Positions 10,549 to 21,044 of a DNA stretch of 64,000 bases are shown in pieces. Each line of letters begins with the position of its first letter. The first letter of the stretch is position 1. The DNA lies in contig JAANYP010000379.1 of the NCBI GenBank assembly GCA_020465985.1, forward strand, positions 1 to 64,000. The letters are read 5' to 3'. The notes below the pieces were generated by a model, which made no database searches, was not told the origin of the DNA, and worked only from the letters and a program-made list of their open reading frames with translations. The position numbers and the translations under genes are program-made. This DNA is from Centrapalus pauciflorus (lineage: Eukaryota; Streptophyta; Magnoliopsida; Asterales; Asteraceae).

Positions 10549-12568
10549 TGTGACACCCTTGCCACAACAACCACCAATTACAATACACCCAGGATTAATC
10601 ATCAACATAACAATACATAATGATCTGATAACCTAAATTAAGTGCGGAAGCATTAAAACGTATAAGTAAAGTAGTGCAACAGTGTCAAACACCCTATGGT
10701 GCTACAAGGTACCATATCTAAGTCTACATATCCAAATAAAATTATTACAATCATCCAAAACATATTATAACATTTGTTCCACAACATAAGTACCGATTAA
10801 GTAACAGATTTCTTCCAAATCTTCTCAAATGGCCTAAAGAGAAGGTCCAGCAGTAGACTTCCCTTTTCCTGCAAAAATTCAACAACTAAAAGGGTAAGCG
10901 ATTGCTTAGTGAATACCATATGATTTTACGCATTCAACAAATCTTTATGATGCCACCCAGAGTAACCGCGGTAACACATACCGTATACTCCACACGCACC
11001 CAAGGTACGCAAACCTGAGCCCGCAGCCCCTTCGAGCTGACACACTCGGCATTAAGAAAAACCCACCAAACTGAGGCAAACATACCATCGGGGATGTCAT
11101 ACTGTCTATCCTGGCCATAGAGGTGTCAAACTCTTGGCTCATATAGCACAGTAACATCAGAGTACAGATGCGACCACACAGGTCCATCAACATCAACAGG
11201 ATGCACAACAAAAGAAAGGACATGCAACAAATGTGAATGTGCATCAATATATATACGCAAGTTAGTAGAGTGCCAAACGAAAGTGAAACAACATGCCTCA
11301 GCAGGCCTAGCAAACATAAAGCAGATGTAAACATGCTAAAATCAAAGGTACTCACAGTGGGTGCGTAAATAAACGTTAACCAATATTATTTCTCCGCGGC
11401 CTTTCAACCGGATCCACCAAGTACCCCACTGTGGGTTAAACAACACCACAAGGGACCTGTTATATTAATTACAACAATACCTCGTATCAATAACCGTTTA
11501 AATCCATAAAATCAAGTTTCGTAAGTTTTGCAATATTTTTCCCCATTTCGGGTCCATGTCTAAATTCATACCATAATTAAGTTTGAGCTTATCTCATGTT
11601 CATACATTGTCCTTTGAGTAACCCTTGTCATTTTATGTGTTGTTTATGAGTCTCATTCAAAATACACGAGTTTAAAGAGTAGCCTTCTCAATTTTAGGCA
11701 TTAAACTCGAATTTAAGGGGATTAGATTCGAACCCATCATCAGATTCGAACCACCCTTCGAATCTAAGTTATAGATTCGAACCCTACCCTTCGAATCTAG
11801 GGTAGATTCGAAACCCCCTTTGAATCTAATGGTACACATTCGAATCTAGTACCAAACTCGAGTTTGTTCTTGCATTTCGACTCTGTTCTTGGTATATTCG
11901 AGTCTGTTCATCATTTCAGCTTAAATCCATCATTCTAAGGCCTAAAATCACTGATATATCATGTGTGATACCTAGATTCGATTCTACTATGCATATACTA
12001 TCACATTCCAGCAATATTCCAAGCAAAACAAGCTCCAATTTACATAAAATGATAGATTCGAAATTCTAGTTCTTCAAAACCGAAACAACAAACTTAAAAG
12101 TGTCGATTCTTACCTCAATTCGTATTAAATCAAAAATCGGTTTGTAGATTATTGTTGTACTCCACGAGATCTTTTCGTTGACGTATAATTCTCGATAATC
12201 TGACGGTCGGTTTGTGAGATATCTTAGAGAGATGTAGAGAGAACTTCTAGAGAGAGAATGTAGAGAGAGAGAGTGAAATATGAAAATGAATGGCTTTCAG
12301 CCCTTTTATTCAACTTTTATCATTTTTGCACATTTCACCCCTCAATTTAACCGGTTCCAGAAAATACTGATTTATTCTTAAATTTATCATTATTAACTTT
12401 TATCATTCATAATACTCCTTAATAATAATTCCGAGTTCAAATTTCCTTAAAATAACAACAAACTTTCTAAATATCCCAAATACATGATAATTGTTCATAA
12501 TTCAACTTAATTGTAAATTTTCCACTTAATTAGCCCAATTACAATAAAATAACTTTGAGGATGTTACA
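10549..12568 (-). repeat. Gypsy-1 5' LTR (right copy)
   Basis: 2020 bp, partner of 5200-7219. It carries the same AGATTCGAA/TTCGAATCT cluster (about 11715-11850) and the same TATA plus CT-rich block (TATA at 12301-12309). The flanking AGATG at 12569-12573 is the target duplication. The ATG at 12555 is LTR sequence and not a real start for the ORF that follows. Confidence 0.95.
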
Positions 12569-12573
12569 AGATG

Positions 12574-14978
12574 AAGTTCCAATAGTCCTACAGCTAGTGG
12601 ATGGGACTACCCTTGATATGGCTAAGTGGATCTTTGTGAACTTGAGGAACCTGGTGCAGCAAGAGCCAAGACCAGCTGCTGTCCGTTATCCCAGGTTTCT
12701 AAGCCTCATTTTCAACCATGTTTGTGGTGAGCAACTATACAACTCTCAGCCCTTACTTAAGTCTGCTGCATTCCCTGTCATAGGGAATAGAATTTTCCAT
12801 ACTCCTGTACTTCAAAATGAGCCTCCTCTATCCACACCGATGAGGAGGTTGTTAGGTTTGGTGGAAGGACCCTCTGCTGTGAGGGTGGATCCAGAAGCTG
12901 CTGCTCCCGCAACAAAATCCAAAGCCAGGTCCAAACTTGTTAAGAGGGCCCTGGCAACTGCTGAAGCTGGGCCTGTGAAAAAGAAGGCCAAATTAGCTCA
13001 GACTGAGTCTGTACCTTTAGCCTATGTGGCTGAAAAGGAGAAGACTCCTCACCCTGGTTCATTTGTTGAACCTCAAGCCTCTGAGGCTGGTGCCTCTGTG
13101 GCATCTGAGACTATGGAACAGGCCAACCCACCTGTTTCTGACCCAGTCTCAAAATCTGTCCAGTCTGAACCTCTCATCTCCTCTCCCCAATCACCCACTC
13201 CATCCATTCTCTATCACCGAAAATCTATCTCCAAAAAGAAAACAGCTACAACAACCACCTCCTCTGTTCCCTCTCAACAGGGTTCAGTTGTAAAAGAAGC
13301 AACCCCTGCTGCCTCTCCTATTTTGGGAGAAGGTTCAGCCACATTGGAGCATGCTTCACTCCATTCTGAGTCTACCCAGAGTCAGCCTAGACCCTCTGGT
13401 TCCTCCCAACAGGAACTAGTTGTACAAACGGAGATACCCATATCAACTATCCCAGCCTCCCAACAGGCTGAGGATATTGAAAGACAGGAGTCCTCTCCAC
13501 TCCATACTGCGTCCACACTGTCCCCCTCTAAAATCTTCTCACACCCTGAGTCTGCACGAGGTGCCCACGCTGCTGATATAGACCAATCAGCAGCTCAGCC
13601 TCAATCTTCTGCTCCCCATGATACAGCTGTTCTACACCAAACAACTGCTGAGGGACCAACAACCCAAGATGATGAACCTCAGGGATCACACCATCCCTCT
13701 GGTGAGGCTACTCCCTCCATGCAAACTCCATCAGCAGGTTTCACCACTGCTGATGTTGAAATGCATATCCCATCTCCCAATGATGAGGTGCTTTTAAACC
13801 AAGGCACTGCAGAGGGAACCACCACTGGTCTTCATGAGGATGTTGCAGCACAAGCAGCATCTGAAAGGCCCTCAACACCAACCCCTTCTCCTGGTGATGC
13901 AGCTACAACCGCTGCTGAAGGACCTCTTGACCCCTCCAAGCTGGGCCATCTAACTTTTGCCCAGGCTATGGAGCTTCTTTCAAAAGTTTATCTTCCCTCT
14001 CCATCTCATCCTCAAACACCAGCCTCATCATCATCTTCTCCATCTACCCACTCAAAACAGTCTACCCATACCCCTCCATCTCCTAAAGACCTGCCTTTGA
14101 AGGATCAGCTTTCCTTGCTGACCAACAAAGTTAGTTCTTTAGAATCCTCTCTGTCTTCTCTCCCCTCTATCATATCAGACTCTGTGTCTGCACAGCTTCA
14201 GGGGTTCTTTGATTCGTTCAAGGCCTCTTTCCCTACCACTCCACAACCTGGTCACTCTCCACAGCTGTTATCACTCACTGCTCAGCTGCAACATGTGTCC
14301 ACATCCCTCTCCTCAATTCTTTCCATGCAACAGGACTCTGTGTCCTCAATAACAGCCCTTTCTCAACAGCTGTCATCTCTTCTTACTTCTTGCAACTCTA
14401 CTCTTCCCGCCACTCTGGCTAGCTTACAAACTCTCATTGGCTCCCTTTCAAACTCTGTGTCATCAGATCTTGCTGATGTGCAAGATTCTCTAGAACTTCA
14501 TCTTGCACAGCTGCAAACTCTGCTGTTCACAGCGTCTGATAGGGAAAATATTGTAAAGCTAACCTCCCTTGCTGATTCCCACTCCTCTTCTCTTCAGACC
14601 TGTCTTTCCCAGCTTTCAGAGGTGTAGGATAACTTGGCTTTCTTAGTGACTAGCCTTGTTTGTCCCAAACCTTCTGCTAAACCTGCTGGCAAGCCTGCTG
14701 ACTTTGTGTCTTCAGGCAGACCAGGTGCTGACTTTGTGTCTTCAACCCAAACTGGTCAGCCAGCAGATATTTTTGAAACAGGTACAGCTGAAGGTGCTTC
14801 TCAAGCTGCTCTGCCTACTCAGGCTGTCTCTCCAAACCCTGCTCAGTCTAAGGGGGAGGAATTCATCTCTGAGGACAGGCCCAGCAGTAAAAGAAGGCAT
14901 CTAATTATAAAGAAGAAGAAGAAGAAGAGGAAATTCCTGAGGCTGCTACCACTACAGCAGCTAAAGGAAAAGGAATAG
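12574..14978 (+). pseudogene. Sire-1 additional ORF, middle part
   Basis: Continues the frame interrupted at 5199. It starts with EVPIVLQLVDG and contains RYPRFLSLIFNHV, which corresponds to QRFLQLI in Copia-B and YPRFAMILI in Copia-C. A long Ser/Thr/Pro-rich region follows (about 12880-14100), then Ser/Leu-rich heptad-like sequence (about 14100-14620). A TAG at 14625-14627 (probably CAG originally) breaks the frame; it then stays open to 14978 through two copies of ADFVSS. The frame shifts in the GAA/AAG tract near 14910-14931. No enzymatic motif is recognised. Confidence 0.75.
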
Positions 14979-16090
14979 CAAAAGATGATCCCATACAGCA
15001 GAAACAAGCAGAAGATCAATTTCACAAAGCCAGGGCTAAAGAAATGGGTCTTCCTATGCTCAAGTACTTTGAGTTTAGAGAAGAACAGCTTCAAGCTCTG
15101 GAAGTGCTTAGAAAAGAAGAAGAATCTACCAAAGCTTTTGCACTTCAAGAAGCAAAGAAAATTAAAATGTCTACTCTGGAAGTGCAAAAGAAAATATTAG
15201 AAGCTGCTAAGGGATCAGCAAGGGAGAAGGAAAAGGAAGTAGAAAAAGGTACTCCGGTCTCTGTGACCAAATCTACAGTGCCTCAAGCAAGAGCTCAATA
15301 CCACTTTGACAACTTGGCAAAGAAAAAGTTTCATGATGTTGCTGAAAGAAGGCTAGCCAAGGAAGCAATTGTCAAAGCTGTCCTTGTATCAAGGAAAGGC
15401 AGTCAGTGGAAGCTGAAAATAACAAGAATGGGTGCAACAGGCCCAGAATTGGAAACATATGACCACACTGACGTAGCACAGATGGGGTACAGAGAATGGA
15501 TTGAGCTGGCAGTTGCCCTGAGTGAATCAAAGTCAGAAACGGCTAAGGAAATCAGGGCATATGTCAAGAAATTGATGGAAAGAGTAAAGGACCTTGGCCT
15601 GATATCTAAAGAAGTAAGTGAAGGTGTCTTTGTAACACATCCTAAAATAACGGCCAGGAGAACTAAGAAGGACACAGAGCTGGAAGAACTCCTTATAATG
15701 ATTGAACAAGGAGATTATGCTGTGGAAATTAAAGGAGTTGACCATAGCCTGCCTAAAGGAGTAGAATTTGAAGATGGCAAAGTAATTGAAGAGCCTGAGT
15801 TAGGGGCATTTTTTGTAGATCCCTTGTCTCAAAAGAAATGCTTTCAAAGAGCTTCAGACCTACATAAAGTTGGTCTTAAGCAGCTTGCAGCCTTCAGGAT
15901 TGCCTCCTCCTTCAGACAGTCCAGCTTATGGAGAGCAGCCATCTGGGATGAGCTGAAAGGATTCTATAACAGAGGTGAGCTTCAAGATTCTAACTTCATG
16001 TTTCTCAGAGTTGAAATTGAAGAAATGGAAGAAACGAAGGAAGAACTTGAAAGAAGATTCAAACAAGGAATGCCACCTCCAGTTCAGTGA
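14912..16090 (+). pseudogene. Sire-1 additional ORF, C-terminal coiled-coil part
   Basis: Open in the frame of the ATG at 15044, and readable upstream of it to the GAA tract (EEEEEEIPEAATTT), so 15044 is not a true start. The product is highly charged with heptad patterns (FREEQLQALEVLRKEEEST, LQEAKKIKMSTLEVQKKI), predicted coiled coil. It then has a more globular part with ISKEVSEGVFVTHPK and SSFRQSSLWRAAIWDEL. It ends at TGA 16088-16090, about 340 bases before the LTR. The frame change relative to the preceding segment is best explained by slippage in the microsatellite. Confidence 0.7.
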
Positions 16091-16419
16091 AGTCCATCTA
16101 CCATATGGGTAGGTGAAGAATGGAAGCTGTCCATCAGTTGGACAGGCTTACCATTATTTGCTCCCGACAAAAACAGTCCAATGTACATCAGTTGTACTTT
16201 ATTTACATTTGTTGTAATTTCACTTTACATTAGTTGTAATATACATTAGTACATCAGTTGTACTTTTGTAAGAACATGTGTTGTTCTAATGTATTAAAAA
16301 ATCAGTGTATATATAAACTGATCTTTTACTTTATGTTGATGTTGTAATTCTATTTCAACAAGTATATTGTAAAAATATATAGTGATTTTTGACGAAGACA
16401 AGCTTAGACTGGTTATTGC
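16091..16419 (+). other. Sire-1 3' noncoding region with iterated TACATCAGTTGTA
   Basis: No coding frame. Between 16180 and 16270 the motif TACAT(C/T)AGTTGTA and shorter forms (ACATTTGTTGTAA, ACATTAGTTGTAA) recur about five times. The motif is nearly palindromic (TACA...TGTA) and lies just before the polypurine tract. Confidence 0.6.
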
Positions 16420-16433
16420 AAATAGGGGGAGAT
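16420..16433 (+). other. Sire-1 polypurine tract
   Basis: AAATAGGGGGAGAT directly before the LTR start TGTTAGG. It is the second-strand primer of LTR elements. The same GGGGGAGAT-before-TGTTAG arrangement occurs in Copia-B. Confidence 0.9.
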
Positions 16434-17560
16434 TGTTAGGCAAAAAAGGCCTCAGTCAAACCTGTTCTACATCTGAGGGGGAGATTACTAATCAAACCTG
16501 CTGATGCATTTGATGGTTGAATTTAAGGCCTGTTATATGCCTTATTGAAACCTGAAAATGATTTGCAATATCAGTCCAAAGCTGTTCTATGTGTTGCATG
16601 TGTTGCAACTAAGACAGTTTGTCCAAGCTGCTCTGTCTGCTGAACAGGCTGGACATAAACTGTCTACGCTGCTCTATACTAGTGAGCAGCTTGGGCATTT
16701 TTCAAGAGTTCTGTTCTTTGTGAACAGAACCTGTTCTTTGTGAACAGGCTAAAACACTTTATGGAATATGTTTCCAAGTCCTCATGTATTGTCTTTGGCT
16801 GCAAGATCAGTTTACAAAGTCGAAGACAAAGTGGAAAACAGAACTGCTCAGTCTGCCCAAGCTGTTCTGTTACATGAAGACAAAAGGTTATTTGAAAAAG
16901 GGTGACAGACCTTTTTCTTATATCAAAATAGGCCTTTACAAGGAAGAAAGACACAAAGTTGACATTCCTTATTTAGTTAAAGGCAATGCAACAGTAGACA
17001 AAGTGAAAAGACAAAAGTTCTGCACACCAGAAGACAAGTCTGCTTTTCAGAAAGTGCAGAAAAGGTTATGTTGTCTTTTCATACAAGACTTCTCCTTTTT
17101 CATTCCGTCCAATGAAGAAGTTTCTCTTAGATCTTCTGAGTGAGTATAAAAGGAAGCTTCTAAGGTCAGAAAAGATAAGCCAAAAAAAAGCTAAGTGCTG
17201 AAGCCAAGAGTGAACGTGCAAGTATATTCTTCATGCATGCAAGCCTGCTTGTGTAATACAGTTTCTTTGTGTCTAAGCTGTCCTACTTAAGCTGTTCCTC
17301 TAAGTCTTGTAAACACAGTGAGTGCTTATTAGTGAGTGTATTCATTGTAATCTAGTTTGAGTCTGTCTTAGACTAGTAAACATACTGTTGTATCTGTCAT
17401 CTCAGCTTGAACCTTTCTGCATTCAAGCTTGTTTGTAATTAACAAATTGTTGATAATACATACAAACATTGAGAAAATAGTGTGTAGTTTTTAAATAGCT
17501 GTATTCACCCCCCCTCTACAGCTTAAAGCTATATACTTTGGGAACCTCTCGGGACCTACA
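16434..17560 (+). repeat. Sire-1 3' LTR
   Basis: 1127 bp from TGTTAGGC to ACCTACA. Its boundaries are confirmed by the homologous 5' LTR of Sire-2 (59137-60245). It contains tandem CTGTTCTTTGTGAACAG palindromes near 16710-16747, several further GAACAG and CTGTTC motifs, a TATA box (17145-17153) with AATGAAG about 35 bases upstream, and a poly-C run (CACCCCCCC) before its end. Confidence 0.93.
17145..17153 (+). promoter_or_regulatory. Sire-1 LTR TATA box
   Basis: TATAAAAGG in the sequence GAGTATAAAAGGAAGC. The same sequence occurs at the equivalent place in the Sire-2 LTR (59845-59852), supporting a conserved element promoter. Confidence 0.7.
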
Positions 17561-19059
17561 AAAAATAATATCATTTCATAACATATCGATCAAAAAGTAT
17601 TTCAAGTACATAAACGTCTACAACTAAAATAAGGTTCGTCAAATGTATAAGCGATACAACAAAAAAGTAAATTACAATCTTGGGAATGTATATTCAATTC
17701 CTCTTCTTGTAATTTTTCCATACGAAATCAACGCTTATCATGCACAACTCTCCTTCTGTCGATCACTTTCTCAAAAAATCTGCCCAAAATAGCAATCAAC
17801 TTTCTGAAACTGCATAATATGGCAACAAACTTTCAAATTAAGTCAGTTTTCGATGAAACTTTCACAACACCTTAAAAATCTTCTAAAAACAGCATATCTA
17901 TAAAAATATTACACTTCCCACATTAAATTTGTATTTTTACTCATTAAACTACAATGCTTTGCATAAAATAACAAAAAACTTTCGTTTGACGTCCAATTTT
18001 AACGGTACTTTTTGTAACAAGTCTAAAATCCTTAGGAAAGACCAAATATATAAACATATTTCATCATTCATTGATATTTCATACTTTTGGGCATTAAAGT
18101 ATCAAAAGTTTGTTTAAAATAGCAATAAACTTTCATGTGATGTCGGATTTCGATGATTCTTTTTGCAACACATCCTAAATCCTTTAAAAACATCAAACTT
18201 TTATAAATATTTCATCATCTATTGCTATTTCGTGATTTGGTATATTAAAGTCTCATTTATTCATTATTTGACTTTTAAAAGCCAAGTATAAGCTTCATCA
18301 ATTTTGAAAACTCTATTTAAGTATTTTAACCATATTTAAAGTTTAGAACTACCTGAGAATAGAGAGTGTTACATCAGTGCTCGAATCCTTCCATAAACCA
18401 AGAATAGAAATTTGTTGAATCTTCTGCAGAACCAATGTCAATCAGGTGTATTCATTAGAACAAAATTTCAGTGAGTCAATCATTAATGCTAATAAAAAAA
18501 AGGAAAGGATTAATAATACATATCGAACAACAAAGGACTTTGATCATACGATCCTGTGCAATTACTTTATATAAGCTTACATCTAAAGGACTTTGAACAT
18601 GGACCAAGGCTAAGTATTTTGTAGACCTTAAGACCAATTAAATTTGGCCAATGGCCACTTAATTGTGATCAATTAACCAAAAGCAGGTTGCTGTCCACCA
18701 GTTCACAGCTCACATTTTGCCATTTCAATTAACATGAACACAACTTTATGCATACCAAATTAATTGCTCAATTTTCCAGCAACACTAAGCCCTAAACTCT
18801 TTAATTATGCTGCTGAAATTTGTCCAGTTTTTGCTTAAATTATCTAGAAAACAAACATAAAATAAATTTTTTGACAATTAACGTATAGTGAAATACCACA
18901 TCTGCCGCCTCATGTAGAGAAAATCATGAAGCAAAAAAACCCCATCTATGGTACAATTGCCAAATATGTATTCACCAAAATTGCACTACAACTCCATTTG
19001 TGTTGCAGTGGGTAAATATACAACAAAAAACCAAATCAACTATTGCATAAACAAATCCC
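17561..19059. other. AT-rich spacer between Sire-1 and Gypsy-2
   Basis: No protein-coding frame is supported. It contains a decayed tandem repeat (17785-18258, separate entry). It also has one possible minus-strand exon at 18353-18423 (acceptor TTCTGCAG, donor CAG/GTAGTT, 71 bases open). Around 18950-18990 a sequence similar to that just right of Gypsy-2 (ATGGTA...CAATTG...AAATATGTATT) suggests an old local duplication. Confidence 0.5.
17785..18258. repeat. Diverged tandem repeat, period about 150 bp, about three units
   Basis: Units start near 17815, 17963 and 18114. Each has the same order of blocks: AATAGCAATAAACTTTC, a TGACGTC-like word, TTCGATG, CTTTTTGCAACA, TCCTAAATCCTTTAAAAACA, ATATTTCATCATC and ATTAAAGT. 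Copies differ by many substitutions and small indels, so the array is old. Confidence 0.65.
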
Positions 19060-19064
19060 ATATA

Positions 19065-21030
19065 TGTAACACCCTCAATCTAATCCACAATGCCACATAA
19101 ACACCACGTCAGTAATGATATAATATAATAATCCCTATACTATTCCCAATACATACATGCGGAAACCCGATAGTTTTAAAACTTTAATCACATAGATAAG
19201 TCACGGAAGTCCCTGAATATATTACCCACTATCCGAAGTACGCATAAACATTCCCAAAATATGACTACCTTTAGCACAGGCAGCTAGCTCCTTGATAAAT
19301 GTCACAGTAACCCTACTTGGGTCCAGCAGGCCTACTAAATCTCTGATCACCTGAGACACACACACACACACACAACAACACACACTGGGTCAGCTAACGC
19401 TGGTGAGAATGCAAGGGTTAGTGTACGATTATAAATCTCAATAAAAAGTAAGCTCAATAATAAAACGTTCAGCGTTCTCTACTGAACAAGTATATGAGAT
19501 CCCACATGATGCTCAACTCGCGTGGATAGGCCCACGTGCCAAAATCCCTAGACCGCACAAAGCAGTCGTCAGGAACTCAAGAGGGAATTGGGAGCGACCC
19601 AATCCCTGCCCAGCCGTACGGTTTAGTATCTCAACAGCTCAAGTGTCCCAAATCTCATATCTCAAAACACAGTTCTCAATAAAACACAGTAATACAAGCA
19701 TGATAATATCTCAATAAAAACTCGTAAGGAAACTCATGATATCTCGTAAAAAGCTCAGTAAAAGATCATGCAAGTATTAATAAATAATCGTACAAGTATC
19801 TCAAGAAAAAACATGCAAACTCACCTGCCCTGAAGTCAAACTACTCAAGTCTCGGTTCCCTGCCCGTCCTCAACCCTATCAACTCGAGACCCTGGAATCA
19901 CAACACAATGACTCTATATCACAATCACAATCACAGCTCAAGTCCTCAATCACAACCCAACAGCTCTGGATACTCGATTTCTCGATAACTCAACAGCTCT
20001 ATACACAATACTCATATAACTCACACAGACTCAGATACTCAACTACCAACTCACACAACCCGAATACTCAGACACAAGGTCCCAACCAACTCACACAATC
20101 CCAGATACCCAAAAGACGCATTCTCAATATCACAATTTCGACCCAACACTCTATACACACTTCTCAACAATTCTCGAGACCCAAAGGACCCAAATATACG
20201 ACTCACAGAACCCGAAAACCCGACCCGAACCCTCAGCCGCATCGCGGCCGAGCTCAACCAATCGCGGCCGCACTGACTCTATCGCGGTCTCGGCCGCGCT
20301 GACCTCAAACTCGGCCGAGCTCGCATCGCGGTCCGAGCTCGGGCTCAAACCGCCTGCGATCATCTCAAGAACATCGCGGCCCGCGATCAAGGGATCGCGG
20401 TCGCGCTCACGGACGAACAGTAGCAGTTATGCTCTGTTTTCTGCACAACTCGGGAACTACCCCAAATCATCCTTCCACTCGATTTTAACCGCAGATATGG
20501 ACTCGAATTTACTCAGAAGTATATACAAACTCAATTCAATCAATTACTTGCAATCCACAACAATTAACTCGTAAATTTGAAGCTTAATACTCACTGTGAG
20601 CTTTGGTAGCAAAATTGAAGAAGAAGGAGATGATCAGCAACTTGATTCTCAAGCTATAGCTCTAAATTCTTGATTAAGGTCACTGGAGTTCACAACACAC
20701 ACACATACATCTCAGCTCTGGCTTTGGAAATGATTTGGAGGATAAAGAAGCTCACAATATATATACGTTTTGGGTTTAACTCGGTCCGATACCCAAAAAT
20801 CTGATCCCGATACCCCAAAATACAAACTTATATCCCCGGGTCCCAATTTATTTAATAATTCTCAAAATTATAATCTTTTATTAAAACTTAATCCCGACAC
20901 CCGGTTAGCCCAAAATCTTATCACGTGACACTTCCACGTAAAACTCAATAATTGGCCCAACTCATTTATAATATTATAATCAACCCAATCACATAATTCC
21001 ACGTCCCCGTCCCAAAAGTGGGATGTTACA
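19065..21030 (-). repeat. Gypsy-2 3' LTR (left copy)
   Basis: 1966 bp, plus-strand ends TGTAACACC and GGGATGTTACA. It contains an (AC)n run near 19356-19384 and a CpG-rich cluster at 20238-20412 with six ATCGCGG/TCGCGG words and GGCCGAGCTC motifs. A TATA-like ATATATATA at 20757-20765 can serve the minus strand. The small frames inside it recur in the other copy and are not genes. Confidence 0.95.
20238..20412. repeat. CpG-rich TCGCGG motif cluster inside Gypsy-2 LTR
   Basis: Six TCGCGG words in about 170 bases, often extended to ATCGCGGCCG, in an otherwise AT-rich LTR. The same cluster is at 25978-26151 in the other LTR. It lies downstream of the presumed TATA in element direction, in a transcribed leader position. 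Confidence 0.8.
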
Positions 21031-21044
21031 AGTCTCCCCTCCTT
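21031..21044 (-). other. Gypsy-2 polypurine tract
   Basis: The minus strand reads AAGGAGGGGAGACT immediately before the LTR start TGTAACATCCC. Confidence 0.88.

Larger units (their letters stand above)
5200..12568 (-). mobile_element. Gypsy-1: Ty3/gypsy LTR retrotransposon with intact gag and ruined pol
   Basis: Two 2020-bp LTRs flank a 3.3-kb interior. On the minus strand the order is LTR (12568-10549), primer-binding site, gag, protease remnant, integrase remnants, purine-rich tract and LTR (7219-5200). The target duplication AGATG is present at both ends. LTRs begin TGTAACATCC and end GTGTCACA on the element strand. The integrase tail is of the Ty3/gypsy type found in chromoviruses. No RT or RNase H is detectable and the interior is too short to hold one, so the element is non-autonomous. 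The LTRs differ at about 18 positions (~0.9%), so insertion is recent. Confidence 0.95.
1..17560 (+). mobile_element. Sire-1: Ty1/copia (Sirevirus-like) retrotransposon, 5' end outside window, split by Gypsy-1
   Basis: Order on the + strand is gag end, protease, integrase, RT, RNase H, additional ORF, polypurine tract and 3' LTR. That is the copia order (integrase before RT). The long ORF after RNase H, the ~1.1-kb LTR and the initiator-Met primer site seen in its relative at 59137 point to the Sirevirus/Maximus lineage. The element is interrupted at 5200-12568 by a gypsy element with target duplication AGATG at 5195-5199 and 12569-12573. After the 3' LTR comes AAAAA (17561-17565), a possible target duplication that cannot be checked because the 5' end lies before base 1. 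Without the nested insert the visible part is about 10.2 kb. Stops and frameshifts show it is dead. Confidence 0.93.

Noticed and set aside
12555..12573. ATG at 12555 as a start codon of the long ORF
   Set aside because: The first bases lie in the Gypsy-1 LTR and target duplication. The ORF is the continuation of the one interrupted at 5199.
19356..19384. (AC)n microsatellite as an independent feature
   Set aside because: It is an integral part of both Gypsy-2 LTRs and has the same length in both.
20151..20390. Minus-strand frames in the GC-rich LTR part of Gypsy-2 (also 25890-26129)
   Set aside because: They arise from the CpG-rich motif cluster in both LTRs; no domain and no coding context.
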